From JBLHUT01 sp047629975 (GTDB taxonomy: Bacteria; Pseudomonadota; Alphaproteobacteria; Rhodobacterales; Rhodobacteraceae): a DNA stretch of 8,219 bases. The notes under the pieces are model-generated. The model made no database searches. It had not been told where the DNA came from and saw only the letters and a program-made list of their open reading frames with translations. Numbering within the stretch: the stretch's first letter is position 1; each line of letters begins with the position of its first letter. The position numbers were made by a program, and so were the translations under genes. The DNA is taken from positions 1 to 8,219 of the forward strand of contig JBLHUT010000164.1 of assembly GCA_047629975.1 (NCBI GenBank), in the 5' to 3' direction. Positions 1-6,476 of this stretch are shown piece by piece.

Positions 1-99
1 TGGGGCGCGTGGTGGGGGGGGGCAGCCCCGCAGGGGGGGCGGCCACGCCCCTGATCAGATCGATGCGAGCACGAAATGGGGTGCCGCGTGGGCCAAAGG
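1..99. other. G/C-run-rich noncoding DNA downstream of dxs
   Basis: No gene is seen here. The plus strand carries several G runs: four G at 2-5, nine at 14-22 and seven at 33-39, broken by short C runs. These can fold into competing hairpins, for example GGGG-CAG-CCCC at 19-29, CCCC-GCA-GGGG at 26-36, and GGGGCG-GCCA-CGCCCC at 36-51. An 8-bp palindrome, CTGATCAG, follows at 51-58. The stretch lies just beyond the dxs stop codon, so the structure may help end the operon transcript, but there is no T tract. What lies further left is outside the window. Confidence 0.6.
36..51 (-). terminator. possible weak hairpin terminator after dxs
   Basis: Read on the minus strand this is GGGGCG, loop TGGC, CGCCCC: a perfect 6-bp GC stem about 50 nt beyond the dxs stop. 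It is followed by more C rather than T residues, so it does not meet the usual rho-independent pattern. It could stabilise the 3' end of the mRNA or be incidental to the G/C runs. Confidence 0.25.
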
Positions 100-2028
100 T
101 CAGGCGCGCACGCTTTTAGCAGTCTTGTTCCCCAACACACCCAGTACTTTGGTCACGATCTGTTCGGCATTCATGGCGGCGACGGCGTACATGTCTGCCG
201 GGCTGGCTTGGTCGATGAACGTATCGGGCAGGACCATCGAGCGAAACACCAGCCCGTCGTCGAACACGCCTTCCTCGGCCAACAGATGCGACACGTGGGA
301 TCCGAACCCCCCGATCGCACCCTCCTCGATGGTGATCAGCACCTCGTGACGCTGCGCAAGATCAAGGATCATCTCGCGGTCCAGCGGCTTGGCGAAGCGC
401 GCATCGGCGATTGTAGGAACGATACCTTGGGTCGCAAGCATCTCAGCGGCTTTTTGAACTTCGGCAAGCCGGGTTCCGAAAGACAAGATTGCCACGTCTC
501 GCCCTTCGGCGATCATGCGGCCTTTGCCGATTTCGAGAACCGTTCCGCGCTCTGGCATCTCGACGCCTTCGCCTTCGCCGCGCGGAAAGCGGAACGCGAT
601 CGGACCGCTGTCATGTGCCACAGCCGTCGCAACCATGTGCTTCAATTCCGCCTCGTCAGCGGCGGCCATCACGACCATGCCCGGCAGGTTCGCCAAAAAC
701 GCGATGTCGAATGCACCGGCATGCGTCGCACCATCGGCCCCCACCAGCCCTGCGCGGTCGATTGCAAACCGCACCGGAAGGCGCTGCAAGGCAACGTCAT
801 GCACAATCTGGTCATAGCCGCGTTGCAGGAAGGTGGAGTAGAGCGCACAGAACGGCCGCAGGCCCCCCGCGGCTTGTCCGGCTGCAAACGTCACCGCGTG
901 CTGCTCCGCAATCCCGACATCAAAACAACGCGCCGGAAACCGCTCTGCAAACAGGTTCAGCCCCGTACCATCCGGCATCGCAGCCGTGATCGCGGTAATA
1001 CGGGGATCATCGGCGGCATGATCCATCAAGGCCTGTGCGAACACTTTGGTGTATGACGGCGCATTGGAGGGCGCTTTTTTCTGCTCTCCGGTGATGACAT
1101 TGAACTTTGACACACCGTGGCCTTTGTCACGGGCGGCCTCGGCGGGGCCATATCCTTTGCCTTTCTGGGTGATCGCGTGGATCAGAATCGGGCCGTCTGC
1201 CCGCGCCTTGACCGTACGCAACAGGCTTAACAATTGCGGCAGATCGTGGCCGTCGATCGGGCCGATGTACGAAAAGCCCAGTTCCTCGAACAAGGTGCCG
1301 CCCACAGCCATACCTTTAAGCAGTTCTTTGGCGCGGCGCGCGCCCTCCTGAAACGGTTCGGGCAACAAGCTTACCGCGCCTTTGGCGGCGGCTTTGAAGT
1401 CATGGAACGGATTGCCCGCGTAAAGCCTGCTCAGATAGCTCGACATCGCGCCAACGGGAGGGGCGATGGACATCTCGTTGTCGTTCAGAATGACAATCAG
1501 ACGTTTGCCAAGGTGACCGGCGTTGTTCATCGCCTCATACGCCATGCCCGCACTCATGGCCCCATCACCGATCACGGCAATCGCGTCACCCAACCCGTGC
1601 TCGGGTTGCCCGCCAAGATCGCGCGCCACAGCAAAGCCAAGCGCCGCAGAAATCGAGGTAGAGCTGTGCGCGGCACCAAACGGGTCATAAGGCGACTCAG
1701 ACCGTTTGGTGAAACCGCTCAATCCGTCCTTCATCCGCAAGGTCCGGATACGGTCACGCCGCCCCGTCAGGATTTTGTGCGGATAGCATTGGTGCGAGAC
1801 ATCCCAAATCAGCCTGTCGCGCGGCGTATCGAACACCGCATGAATGGCCACTGTCAGTTCGACCACACCAAGCCCAGCCCCCAGATGTCCCCCCGTCACC
1901 GACACCGCATCAATCGTTTCGCTGCGCAATTCCTTGGCGAGTTGCAACAATTCGCGGTCAGAGAGGTTTTTCATGTCTGCCGGAATGTTCACCCGGTCAA
2001 GGATCGGGGTATTGGGTGCTGTTGTCAT
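100..2028 (-). CDS. dxs: 1-deoxy-D-xylulose-5-phosphate synthase (DXS)
   Basis: A cytoplasmic thiamine-diphosphate enzyme that condenses pyruvate with glyceraldehyde 3-phosphate to give DXP, the first step of the MEP isoprenoid pathway and a precursor of thiamine and pyridoxal. The product is 642 residues, full length for the family. Visible hallmarks are GGHLG with H48, the ThDP/Mg motif GDG at 154-156 through NDN at 182-184, the catalytic glutamate in GIAEQHAV (E375), the pyrimidine-domain block YSTFLQRGYDQ (397-407), and DRAGLVGADGATH (424-436). I chose the ATG at 2028 because AAGGA lies 6 nt upstream; a TTG start 15 nt earlier would overlap that ribosome binding site. It begins 21 nt after the ispA stop and is the last gene of the minus-strand cluster. 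Rhodobacterales can carry a second dxs near photosynthesis genes; this copy has the housekeeping xseB-ispA-dxs context. Confidence 0.98.
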   Translation of the reverse strand: MTTAPNTPILDRVNIPADMKNLSDRELLQLAKELRSETIDAVSVTGGHLGAGLGVVELTVAIHAVFDTPRDRLIWDVSHQCYPHKILTGRRDRIRTLRMKDGLSGFTKRSESPYDPFGAAHSSTSISAALGFAVARDLGGQPEHGLGDAIAVIGDGAMSAGMAYEAMNNAGHLGKRLIVILNDNEMSIAPPVGAMSSYLSRLYAGNPFHDFKAAAKGAVSLLPEPFQEGARRAKELLKGMAVGGTLFEELGFSYIGPIDGHDLPQLLSLLRTVKARADGPILIHAITQKGKGYGPAEAARDKGHGVSKFNVITGEQKKAPSNAPSYTKVFAQALMDHAADDPRITAITAAMPDGTGLNLFAERFPARCFDVGIAEQHAVTFAAGQAAGGLRPFCALYSTFLQRGYDQIVHDVALQRLPVRFAIDRAGLVGADGATHAGAFDIAFLANLPGMVVMAAADEAELKHMVATAVAHDSGPIAFRFPRGEGEGVEMPERGTVLEIGKGRMIAEGRDVAILSFGTRLAEVQKAAEMLATQGIVPTIADARFAKPLDREMILDLAQRHEVLITIEEGAIGGFGSHVSHLLAEEGVFDDGLVFRSMVLPDTFIDQASPADMYAVAAMNAEQIVTKVLGVLGNKTAKSVRA

Positions 2029-2034
2029 ATTCTT

Positions 2035-2039
2035 TCCTT
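2035..2039 (-). promoter_or_regulatory. dxs ribosome binding site
   Basis: AAGGA on the minus strand, 6 nt before the ATG at 2028. It decides the dxs start: an upstream in-frame TTG at 2043 is read through this same motif and so is unlikely to be the initiator. Confidence 0.8.
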
Positions 2040-2049
2040 CCAAACGCCC

Positions 2050-2940
2050 CTAACGGTCGCGATTCACGACAAAATGAGCCGTCTGGTGCAATATCTGCGC
2101 CGCCGCGCCGTAAGGCTCGATCGCCGTACAGGCCTCATCAACCAAGGCGCGCGCACGCGCACGCGCAGGCTCCAATCCCATCAACGACACAAAGGTGGCT
2201 TTGCCTGCCTCGGTATCCTTTTGAAGCCGCTTTCCCGCAGCATTCGCATCGCCTTCCACATCCAAGATGTCATCCGCAATCTGAAAGGCAAGGCCAAGCG
2301 CACGCGCGTACCGCTGTAACGGCCCCGTATCGGCCTGTGCCAGTACCGCGCCCGCCGTGCCGGACCACTCGATCAAGGCACCTGTCTTGCCCGCCTGAAG
2401 TTGGATTATTTCGTCCAGCGTCAAAGGTGTTGTGGCAGTTTCGGCAGCAATATCCAACGCCTGCCCCAGAACCATGCCTTCGATGCCCGAGGCCCGTGCC
2501 AAGCCCGCGACCAACGCGATGCGCACCGCAGGGTCCGGCGCACAGGCCGGCCGCGCCAAAAGATCAAACGCCAACGTCTGCAAGGCATCACCGGCAAGTA
2601 TCGCCGTGGCCTCGTCCCATTTTATGTGAACGGTCGGCGCACCCCGCCGAAGGTCATCGTCGTCCATCGCGGGCAGATCATCATGCACCAGCGAATAGGC
2701 GTGCACGGCCTCGACCGCGGCCGCCGCCCAAACCGCCTGCTCAGGGGAAACCCCGTGCAACCGCGCCCCTTCGATTACCAAAAAGCCCCTCAGCCCCTTG
2801 CCACCACAAAGAGCGTGACGCATCGCACGGGTGACCGGAACATCGGCCTGTGCGTCCAGAACGCCGTCAAGGCACGCTTGCACCTGCGCGCGCGCCGCGG
2901 CAAGCCCGCTGGCAAAGCTCCCGGTAACCGTTTCGCTCAC
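2050..2940 (-). CDS. ispA: farnesyl diphosphate synthase (short-chain polyprenyl synthase)
   Basis: A cytoplasmic prenyltransferase that adds isopentenyl diphosphate to dimethylallyl and then geranyl diphosphate, giving farnesyl diphosphate for quinones, carotenoids and undecaprenyl carriers. The 296 residues show the two Asp-rich Mg-binding motifs, DDLPAMD (87-93) and DDILD (223-227), the diphosphate-binding GGKGLRGF block with K48 and R51, and KTGALIEW (185-192). Tyr82 sits five residues before the first Asp motif; a bulky aromatic here is typical of C15-stopping bacterial synthases, so farnesyl rather than geranylgeranyl diphosphate is the likely product. The block usually reads GGKRLRPF; here the middle Arg is Gly, while the Lys and last Arg known to bind substrate remain. 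Start is GTG, sharing GTGA with the xseB stop, which suggests translational coupling. A geranylgeranyl synthase is the main alternative. Confidence 0.95.
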   Translation of the reverse strand: MSETVTGSFASGLAAARAQVQACLDGVLDAQADVPVTRAMRHALCGGKGLRGFLVIEGARLHGVSPEQAVWAAAAVEAVHAYSLVHDDLPAMDDDDLRRGAPTVHIKWDEATAILAGDALQTLAFDLLARPACAPDPAVRIALVAGLARASGIEGMVLGQALDIAAETATTPLTLDEIIQLQAGKTGALIEWSGTAGAVLAQADTGPLQRYARALGLAFQIADDILDVEGDANAAGKRLQKDTEAGKATFVSLMGLEPARARARALVDEACTAIEPYGAAAQILHQTAHFVVNRDR

Positions 2941-3179
2941 AGCCCGTCAACCGCCTTTGCACCGACCGCCTGACCGTCACCGTTCAGCGTGATCATGGCG
3001 ACCTTTTCCTCGGCCTCTTTCAGTTTTTCTTCGCAACGTGCCTTCAAAGCCGCCCCGCGCTCATAAAGCGCGATCGACCGCTCGAGCGGCACATCGCCGG
3101 CTTCCAGTTGCCCCACAACTTTTTCAAGCTCGGCCATTGCCTGCTCGAAGCTCATCTCGCCTACCGGTTTGTCGCTCAT
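2937..3179 (-). CDS. xseB: exodeoxyribonuclease VII small subunit
   Basis: The small subunit of exonuclease VII, which joins the large subunit XseA to degrade single-stranded DNA in both directions. The 80 residues match the family in size and pattern: SFEQAMAELEKVVGQLE (10-26), then the LERSIALYERGAAL segment (32-45), a Cys at 49 and the acidic/basic helix KLKEAEEKV (52-60). This is a helical hairpin with no catalytic site of its own. Its ATG overlaps the upstream hydrolase stop (ATGA), and its TGA overlaps the ispA GTG (GTGA), so it is translationally tied on both sides. xseB beside ispA and dxs is a common arrangement in many proteobacteria. xseA is not in the window. Confidence 0.95.
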   Translation of the reverse strand: MSDKPVGEMSFEQAMAELEKVVGQLEAGDVPLERSIALYERGAALKARCEEKLKEAEEKVAMITLNGDGQAVGAKAVDGL

Positions 3180-4111
3180 CCGCCCCGCTCCATCAAAACC
3201 CGCACATGGGCCGCCGTGCTGGCGGCAAGCGCGTCAAGGTCATAGCCCCCTTCGAGAGAGGATACCACCCGCCCGTCGGCATAAGCGTCGGCAATATCGC
3301 AAAGCTTGCCAGTGACCCAGGCGAAATCCTCTACCTCAAGCTCCATCTGCGCCAAGGGATCATCACGGTGCGCATCAAATCCCGCCGAAATGATCAGCAG
3401 CTCCGGCTTGAACTGCTCCAACGCCGGCAGAACCTCACGCTCGATCACCCGCCGGAACCCGACCGACCCCGTGCCCGGAGGCAACGGAATATTGAAAATA
3501 TTGCCCGCTGCTCCGGTTTCATGCGCCGACCCGGACCCCGGAAAAAGAGGCGATTGATGGGTCGAGATAAAAAGACAACGCTCTTCGTCCCATAACAGAT
3601 CTTGCGTGCCATTGCCGTGATGTACGTCGAAATCGACAACCGCCACGCGCGTCAACTTATGATGGTCCAACGCCCGCTTGGCTGCAATTGCCACATTTCC
3701 GAACAAGCAAAATCCCATCGGGGTCGCCTTTTCGGCGTGATGTCCGGGTGGACGCACCGCAGCAAAGGCATTTTGCACCTCGCCTGCCATCACTGCATCC
3801 ACAGCCGCGACACATGCCCCTGCCCCGCGCAATGCGGCCTTCAAAGTACCCTTCATCATGTGGGTATCGGCATCAAGGGAGACCACCCCCTCCTCGGGGA
3901 CCGCAGCCGTCATCGCATCGATGTATGCTTCGGGATGCACGCGCAACAGATCCGCTTGCGCGGCAAGCGGAGCATTGCGGCGCTCCAGACCGGCAAATTC
4001 CGGCGCGTCAAGCGCCTGCATCACAACTTCCAGTCGCGCAACCCGCTCGGGGTGCCCCGGCGGGGTCACGTGTCCCAGACACTCCGCGTGTGTGAACAAA
4101 GCTGTCGTCAT
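3176..4111 (-). CDS. histone deacetylase family zinc amidohydrolase
   Basis: A cytoplasmic hydrolase of the arginase/deacetylase fold, expected to remove acetyl or similar acyl groups from an amine using zinc. The 311 residues carry the full catalytic set: RPPGHHA with the His pair 124-125, DFDVHHGNGT (160-169) with zinc ligands D162 and H164, GFDAHRDDP (244-252) with the third zinc ligand D246, and the EGGYD loop (287-291) with catalytic Tyr290. The N-terminal PPGHPERVAR stretch (17-26) is also typical. There is no signal peptide. Substrates in bacteria vary (acetylpolyamines, acetyl-lysine on proteins, acetoin-related AcuC function) and the sequence alone does not decide, so I give no symbol. 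The ATG at 4111 follows GAGGGG. It starts 65 nt after petR and overlaps xseB by 4 nt, suggesting it is cotranscribed with the isoprenoid genes. Confidence 0.93.
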   Translation of the reverse strand: MTTALFTHAECLGHVTPPGHPERVARLEVVMQALDAPEFAGLERRNAPLAAQADLLRVHPEAYIDAMTAAVPEEGVVSLDADTHMMKGTLKAALRGAGACVAAVDAVMAGEVQNAFAAVRPPGHHAEKATPMGFCLFGNVAIAAKRALDHHKLTRVAVVDFDVHHGNGTQDLLWDEERCLFISTHQSPLFPGSGSAHETGAAGNIFNIPLPPGTGSVGFRRVIEREVLPALEQFKPELLIISAGFDAHRDDPLAQMELEVEDFAWVTGKLCDIADAYADGRVVSSLEGGYDLDALAASTAAHVRVLMERGG

Positions 4112-4141
4112 TGTTTACGCCCCTCGTTTGTCGGAAATGAA

Positions 4142-4169
4142 ATCCGGTCCCCGACACTGCGCACCGGAT
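4142..4169 (-). promoter_or_regulatory. inverted repeat in the petR-hydrolase gap (attenuator or weak terminator)
   Basis: On the minus strand ATCCGGT (4169-4163) and ACCGGAT (4148-4142) form a perfect 7-bp stem around a 14-nt loop, followed by TTTCATTTCC. It lies between the petR stop and the ribosome binding site of the downstream hydrolase, the only gap in the cluster able to hold such a structure. It could be a leaky terminator that lowers expression of the distal genes, or an mRNA processing site. The T run is interrupted, so strong termination is unlikely. Confidence 0.35.
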
Positions 4170-4176
4170 CGGACGC

Positions 4177-4875
4177 CTAGTCAGGCGCAAGCATGTATCC
4201 CGCCCCGCGCACGGTCTGTAAATAGCGCGGTTGCTTGGGATCGTTCTCGATTTTTCGGCGCAATCTGGTGATCTGCACATCGACCGCGCGCTCTTGCGCC
4301 TGCCCGTCATCGCGCCCCAGCTCCTCGACCAGCCTTGTCCGGCTCACAGCCACGCCGGGACAGCCCGAAAAGATACGCATCAACAAGACCTCTGTTGCTG
4401 TCAGCCGCACAAGGTCCGCCCCGCGCCACATCTCGGCCCGCTCGATATCATACCGGATGTCCCCAAGGGTCAGCACCTTGAGAAGGCCCTCCTCTTTTGT
4501 CTCGACAGGAACACGGCGCAAGATCGCGTTGATGCGCAACAACAGCTCTTTGGGCTCGAACGGTTTGGCCAGATAATCGTCTGCCCCCGCCTCAAGCCCG
4601 GCAATGCGGTCTTCGGTATCACCTTTTGCTGTCAGCAAAAGGATCGGAGTCTTGAGCGTCTCGCGCAGGCTGGCGGTAAGATCCAGACCGGTTTCGCCCG
4701 GCATCATCACATCCAGCACGATCAGATCGAACTCCAACCCCGCCAGAAGCCGCCGCGCATGGGCCGCGTCGCGCGCAGCGGTCACGATAAATCCGGCCCG
4801 CATCAGAAATTTCTGTAGCAGGGATCGTATCCGTTCGTCGTCATCAACAATCAAGAGATGGGCTTCGACATCCAT
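4177..4875 (-). CDS. petR: OmpR-family response regulator (PetR type)
   Basis: A two-component DNA-binding regulator of 232 residues. The receiver domain (about 5-120) has the acidic pocket DDD 11-13, the phosphoacceptor D55 in VLDVMMPG, the switch Thr82 and the conserved Lys104 in AKPF. A winged-helix effector domain follows (about 133-230) with LTATEVLLM, the DVQITRLRRKIE recognition region and the C-terminal YLQTVRGAGYML signature. In Rhodobacter capsulatus the like-named PetR is needed for cytochrome bc1 expression and respiratory and photosynthetic growth; I assign this name from overall resemblance and from the MarR-type partner immediately upstream, not from an alignment. AAGGAGAG inside the end of petP lies 7 nt before its ATG, so both are surely made from one mRNA. 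No sensor kinase is present in the window. A different OmpR-family regulator is the alternative. Confidence 0.87.
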   Translation of the reverse strand: MDVEAHLLIVDDDERIRSLLQKFLMRAGFIVTAARDAAHARRLLAGLEFDLIVLDVMMPGETGLDLTASLRETLKTPILLLTAKGDTEDRIAGLEAGADDYLAKPFEPKELLLRINAILRRVPVETKEEGLLKVLTLGDIRYDIERAEMWRGADLVRLTATEVLLMRIFSGCPGVAVSRTRLVEELGRDDGQAQERAVDVQITRLRRKIENDPKQPRYLQTVRGAGYMLAPD

Positions 4876-4879
4876 GGTG

Positions 4880-5392
4880 CTACTCTCCTTCGGCAGGCTC
4901 TTTGTAGTGGCGCCGCATCTCGGGGTCCATCATTGCTTCGAGAACCGTCCGAAAACCTGCCACGGCTTCTGGACCGGCATTGCGAAACGCAAGCCGCATG
5001 CGCGCACGCTGTGCATCAGACAAGGCTTGCTCAAGGGCAGCACCTTGCGGGGTCAGGTAGAGGTTTCGCTCGCGTTTGTCGCGCAGACCGACACGGCTCT
5101 CGACAAGACCCTTGTCAATCAAGGTACGCAAAACACGGTTCAACGATTGCTTGGTCACTCCGAGGATCGACAACAAGTTGTTGACGGTCGTCCCCTGACT
5201 GCGGTGGATAAAGTGAAGCGCGCGGTGATGGGCGCGCCCATAGCCATGCTCTTCGAGAATGCGGTCGGGGTCAGCCGTAAACCCGCGATATGCAAAAAAC
5301 ATCGCCTCGATGCCCTTGCGCAGATGTTCATCGGTCAGGAACAACAGCGTCTCGCCGCCCCGCTTCCCTCTGCCACCCGGTCCTGCTGTCAT
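4880..5392 (-). CDS. petP: MarR-family transcriptional regulator (PetP type)
   Basis: A cytoplasmic winged-helix DNA-binding protein of 170 residues, normally a dimer. After a short Gly/Arg-rich N-terminus comes a helix, then the DNA-binding domain at about 50-116: helix GRAHHRALHFIHR (52-64), VNNLLSILGVTKQSLNRVLRTL (split between 70 and 91, with the recognition helix at about 80-91), and the basic wing RVGLRDKRERNLYLT (100-114). The C-terminal helices would dimerise. It heads the minus-strand cluster, 4 nt before petR, and faces ilvE across a 160-bp shared promoter region that holds a perfect 18-bp inverted repeat, the usual sort of MarR target. The ATG at 5392 has only a weak G-run as ribosome binding site, so the exact start is less sure. 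The petP name follows the MarR/OmpR pair described in Rhodobacter capsulatus. Confidence 0.85.
   Translation of the reverse strand: MTAGPGGRGKRGGETLLFLTDEHLRKGIEAMFFAYRGFTADPDRILEEHGYGRAHHRALHFIHRSQGTTVNNLLSILGVTKQSLNRVLRTLIDKGLVESRVGLRDKRERNLYLTPQGAALEQALSDAQRARMRLAFRNAGPEAVAGFRTVLEAMMDPEMRRHYKEPAEGE
4883..4890 (-). promoter_or_regulatory. petR ribosome binding site within the petP 3' end
   Basis: AAGGAGAG on the minus strand, 7 nt before the petR ATG and encoding part of the last residues of PetP. Its placement fixes the petR start at 4875 and implies coupled translation of the two regulators. Confidence 0.8.
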
Positions 5393-5448
5393 TTGCCCCC
5401 CGTTTGCCGCTTTTCTGGTCTCTTGAGAAAGATTTTATGTCAGCCTTG

Positions 5449-5477
5449 TTGACTTTACCAGAATCAATTGGTAGCGA
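5449..5477 (+). promoter_or_regulatory. possible ilvE promoter
   Basis: TTGACT at 5449-5454 is a good -35 match; 17 nt later TAGCGA (5472-5477) is only a poor -10. If used, transcription would start near 5484 with a leader of about 70 nt before ilvE. The perfect inverted repeat at 5456-5473 fills the spacer, so a bound repressor would block it. This is inferred from consensus matching only. Confidence 0.35.
5456..5473. promoter_or_regulatory. 18-bp perfect inverted repeat, candidate PetP operator
   Basis: TACCA (5456-5460) and TGGTA (5469-5473) are exact reverse complements separated by 8 nt, with CAATTG inside. It lies in the intergenic region between divergent petP and ilvE. MarR-family dimers usually bind 16-20 bp palindromes near their own gene, so PetP is the natural candidate binder. 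The assignment is inference; the symmetry itself is seen directly. Confidence 0.5.
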
Positions 5478-5496
5478 ATTACAGTTTATGCGCAAT

Positions 5497-5526
5497 ATTA
5501 TGCCCGAACCGGACATTTCTGCGCAA
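5497..5526 (-). promoter_or_regulatory. possible petP operon promoter
   Basis: On the minus strand TTGCGC (5526-5521) and CATAAT (5502-5497) are separated by 18 nt, each matching the sigma-70 hexamers in most but not all positions. Transcription would start near 5490, leaving a leader of about 98 nt before the petP ATG. The inverted repeat at 5456-5473 would then sit just downstream of the start, a position suited to autoregulation. Confidence 0.4.
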
Positions 5527-5540
5527 CTTATGCAAATGCA

Positions 5541-5547
5541 AGGGAGG
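5541..5547 (+). promoter_or_regulatory. ilvE ribosome binding site
   Basis: AGGGAGG lies 5 nt before the first of two adjacent ATG codons at 5553 and 5556. Either can serve; the spacing to the second ATG is 8 nt, so the first residue of the protein is uncertain by one. Confidence 0.8.
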
Positions 5548-5552
5548 ATACG

Positions 5553-6425
5553 ATGATGGCCGGTGGATACGATGATCGCGATGGTATGATCTGGATGGAT
5601 GGCAAGATGGTTCCGTGGCGCGATGCCAACGTGCACATCCTGACCCATGCCATGCATTATGCTTCTTCTGTGTTCGAAGGCGAGCGTGCCTATAATGGCA
5701 AGATTTTCGAAGGGCGGCGCCACTCCGAACGCCTTATCGCAAGCGGTAAGATGCTTGATGTCGCGATCCCCTACTCGGTCGATGAGATCGAAGCAGCCAA
5801 ATACGAGGTCATCAAGGCCAACGGCCTGACCGACGCCTATGTGCGCGCGGTCGCATGGCGCGGCTCGGGGCAGGACATGGGCGTCAGTTCCTCCAAAAAC
5901 CCCGTACGCATGGCGGTCGCCTCTTGGGGCTGGGGCAATTACTACGGTGATGCCAAGACAAAAGGCGCAAAGCTCGATATCTCGAAATGGAAGCGCCCCT
6001 CGCCAGAGACGATCCCCTGTTTTGCCAAGGCAGCCGGGCTTTACATGATCTGCACCATGTCCAAGCACGCCGCCGAAGCAAAAGGCTGCTCGGATGCCAT
6101 GATGTTCGACTATCGCGGCTATATCGCCGAGGCGACCGGTGCCAACATATTTTTCGTCAAGAACGGCGAGGTCCACACCCCGACCCCTGATTGCTTCTTG
6201 AACGGGATCACCCGACAGACCGTTATCGGCATGCTTAAAGAGCGTAATATCAACGTGATCGAGCGTCATATCATGCCAGATGAACTGGAAGGGTTCGAGC
6301 AATGCTGGCTCACCGGAACAGCGGCAGAGGTTACTCCGGTCGGACAGATCGGTGAGTATTCGTTCGAGGTCGGCGCGCTGACACGCGATATCTCCGCAGC
6401 TTACGAAGTGCTTGTGCGCAGCTGA
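5553..6425 (+). CDS. ilvE: branched-chain amino acid aminotransferase (class IV PLP)
   Basis: A cytoplasmic fold-type IV aminotransferase, expected to exchange the amino group between glutamate and the keto acids of valine, leucine and isoleucine. The 290 residues have the N-terminal VPWRDANVHILTHAMHY region (20-36), FEGERAY (41-47), the PLP-binding Lys159 in FAKAAG (157-162), the GYIAEATGANIF cofactor segment (189-200) with E193, and GTAAEVTPV (255-263). Length is slightly below the roughly 300-residue E. coli enzyme. FEGERAY replaces the common FEG(I/V)R(A/C)Y, so substrate preference may differ and a D-amino-acid or other class IV transaminase cannot be excluded. The gene is transcribed away from petP, starts after AGGGAGG, ends with tandem TGA TAG stops and is followed by a strong terminator, so it is monocistronic. 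Confidence 0.85.
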   Translation: MMAGGYDDRDGMIWMDGKMVPWRDANVHILTHAMHYASSVFEGERAYNGKIFEGRRHSERLIASGKMLDVAIPYSVDEIEAAKYEVIKANGLTDAYVRAVAWRGSGQDMGVSSSKNPVRMAVASWGWGNYYGDAKTKGAKLDISKWKRPSPETIPCFAKAAGLYMICTMSKHAAEAKGCSDAMMFDYRGYIAEATGANIFFVKNGEVHTPTPDCFLNGITRQTVIGMLKERNINVIERHIMPDELEGFEQCWLTGTAAEVTPVGQIGEYSFEVGALTRDISAAYEVLVRS

Positions 6426-6436
6426 TAGACCACAGT

Positions 6437-6476
6437 GCGGCGGCCTTGCATCCTGCTTGGTCGCCGCCTGTATTTT
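6437..6476 (+). terminator. rho-independent terminator after ilvE
   Basis: GCGGCGGCC (6437-6445) pairs with GGTCGCCGC (6459-6467), a 9-bp GC-rich stem with one G-U pair and a 13-nt loop, followed by CTGTATTTT. It begins 12 nt beyond the ilvE stop, which is the normal position. Confidence 0.75.

Noticed and set aside
76..1056. 326-codon plus-strand open frame
   Set aside because: It lies wholly antisense to dxs, which shows full family motifs; its translation is Arg/His-rich with no recognisable domain, as expected of a shadow frame in GC-rich DNA.
2026..2043. TTG at 2043 as an earlier dxs start
   Set aside because: It would place the initiator inside the AAGGA ribosome binding site that serves the ATG at 2028.
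1234..2319. 361-codon plus-strand open frame
   Set aside because: It runs antisense across the dxs start and the ispA end, ignores the real gene boundary and shows no known motif or good ribosome binding site.
2016..2834. 272-codon plus-strand open frame
   Set aside because: Its product is dominated by Pro, Arg and Ala and lies antisense to ispA; no domain is visible.
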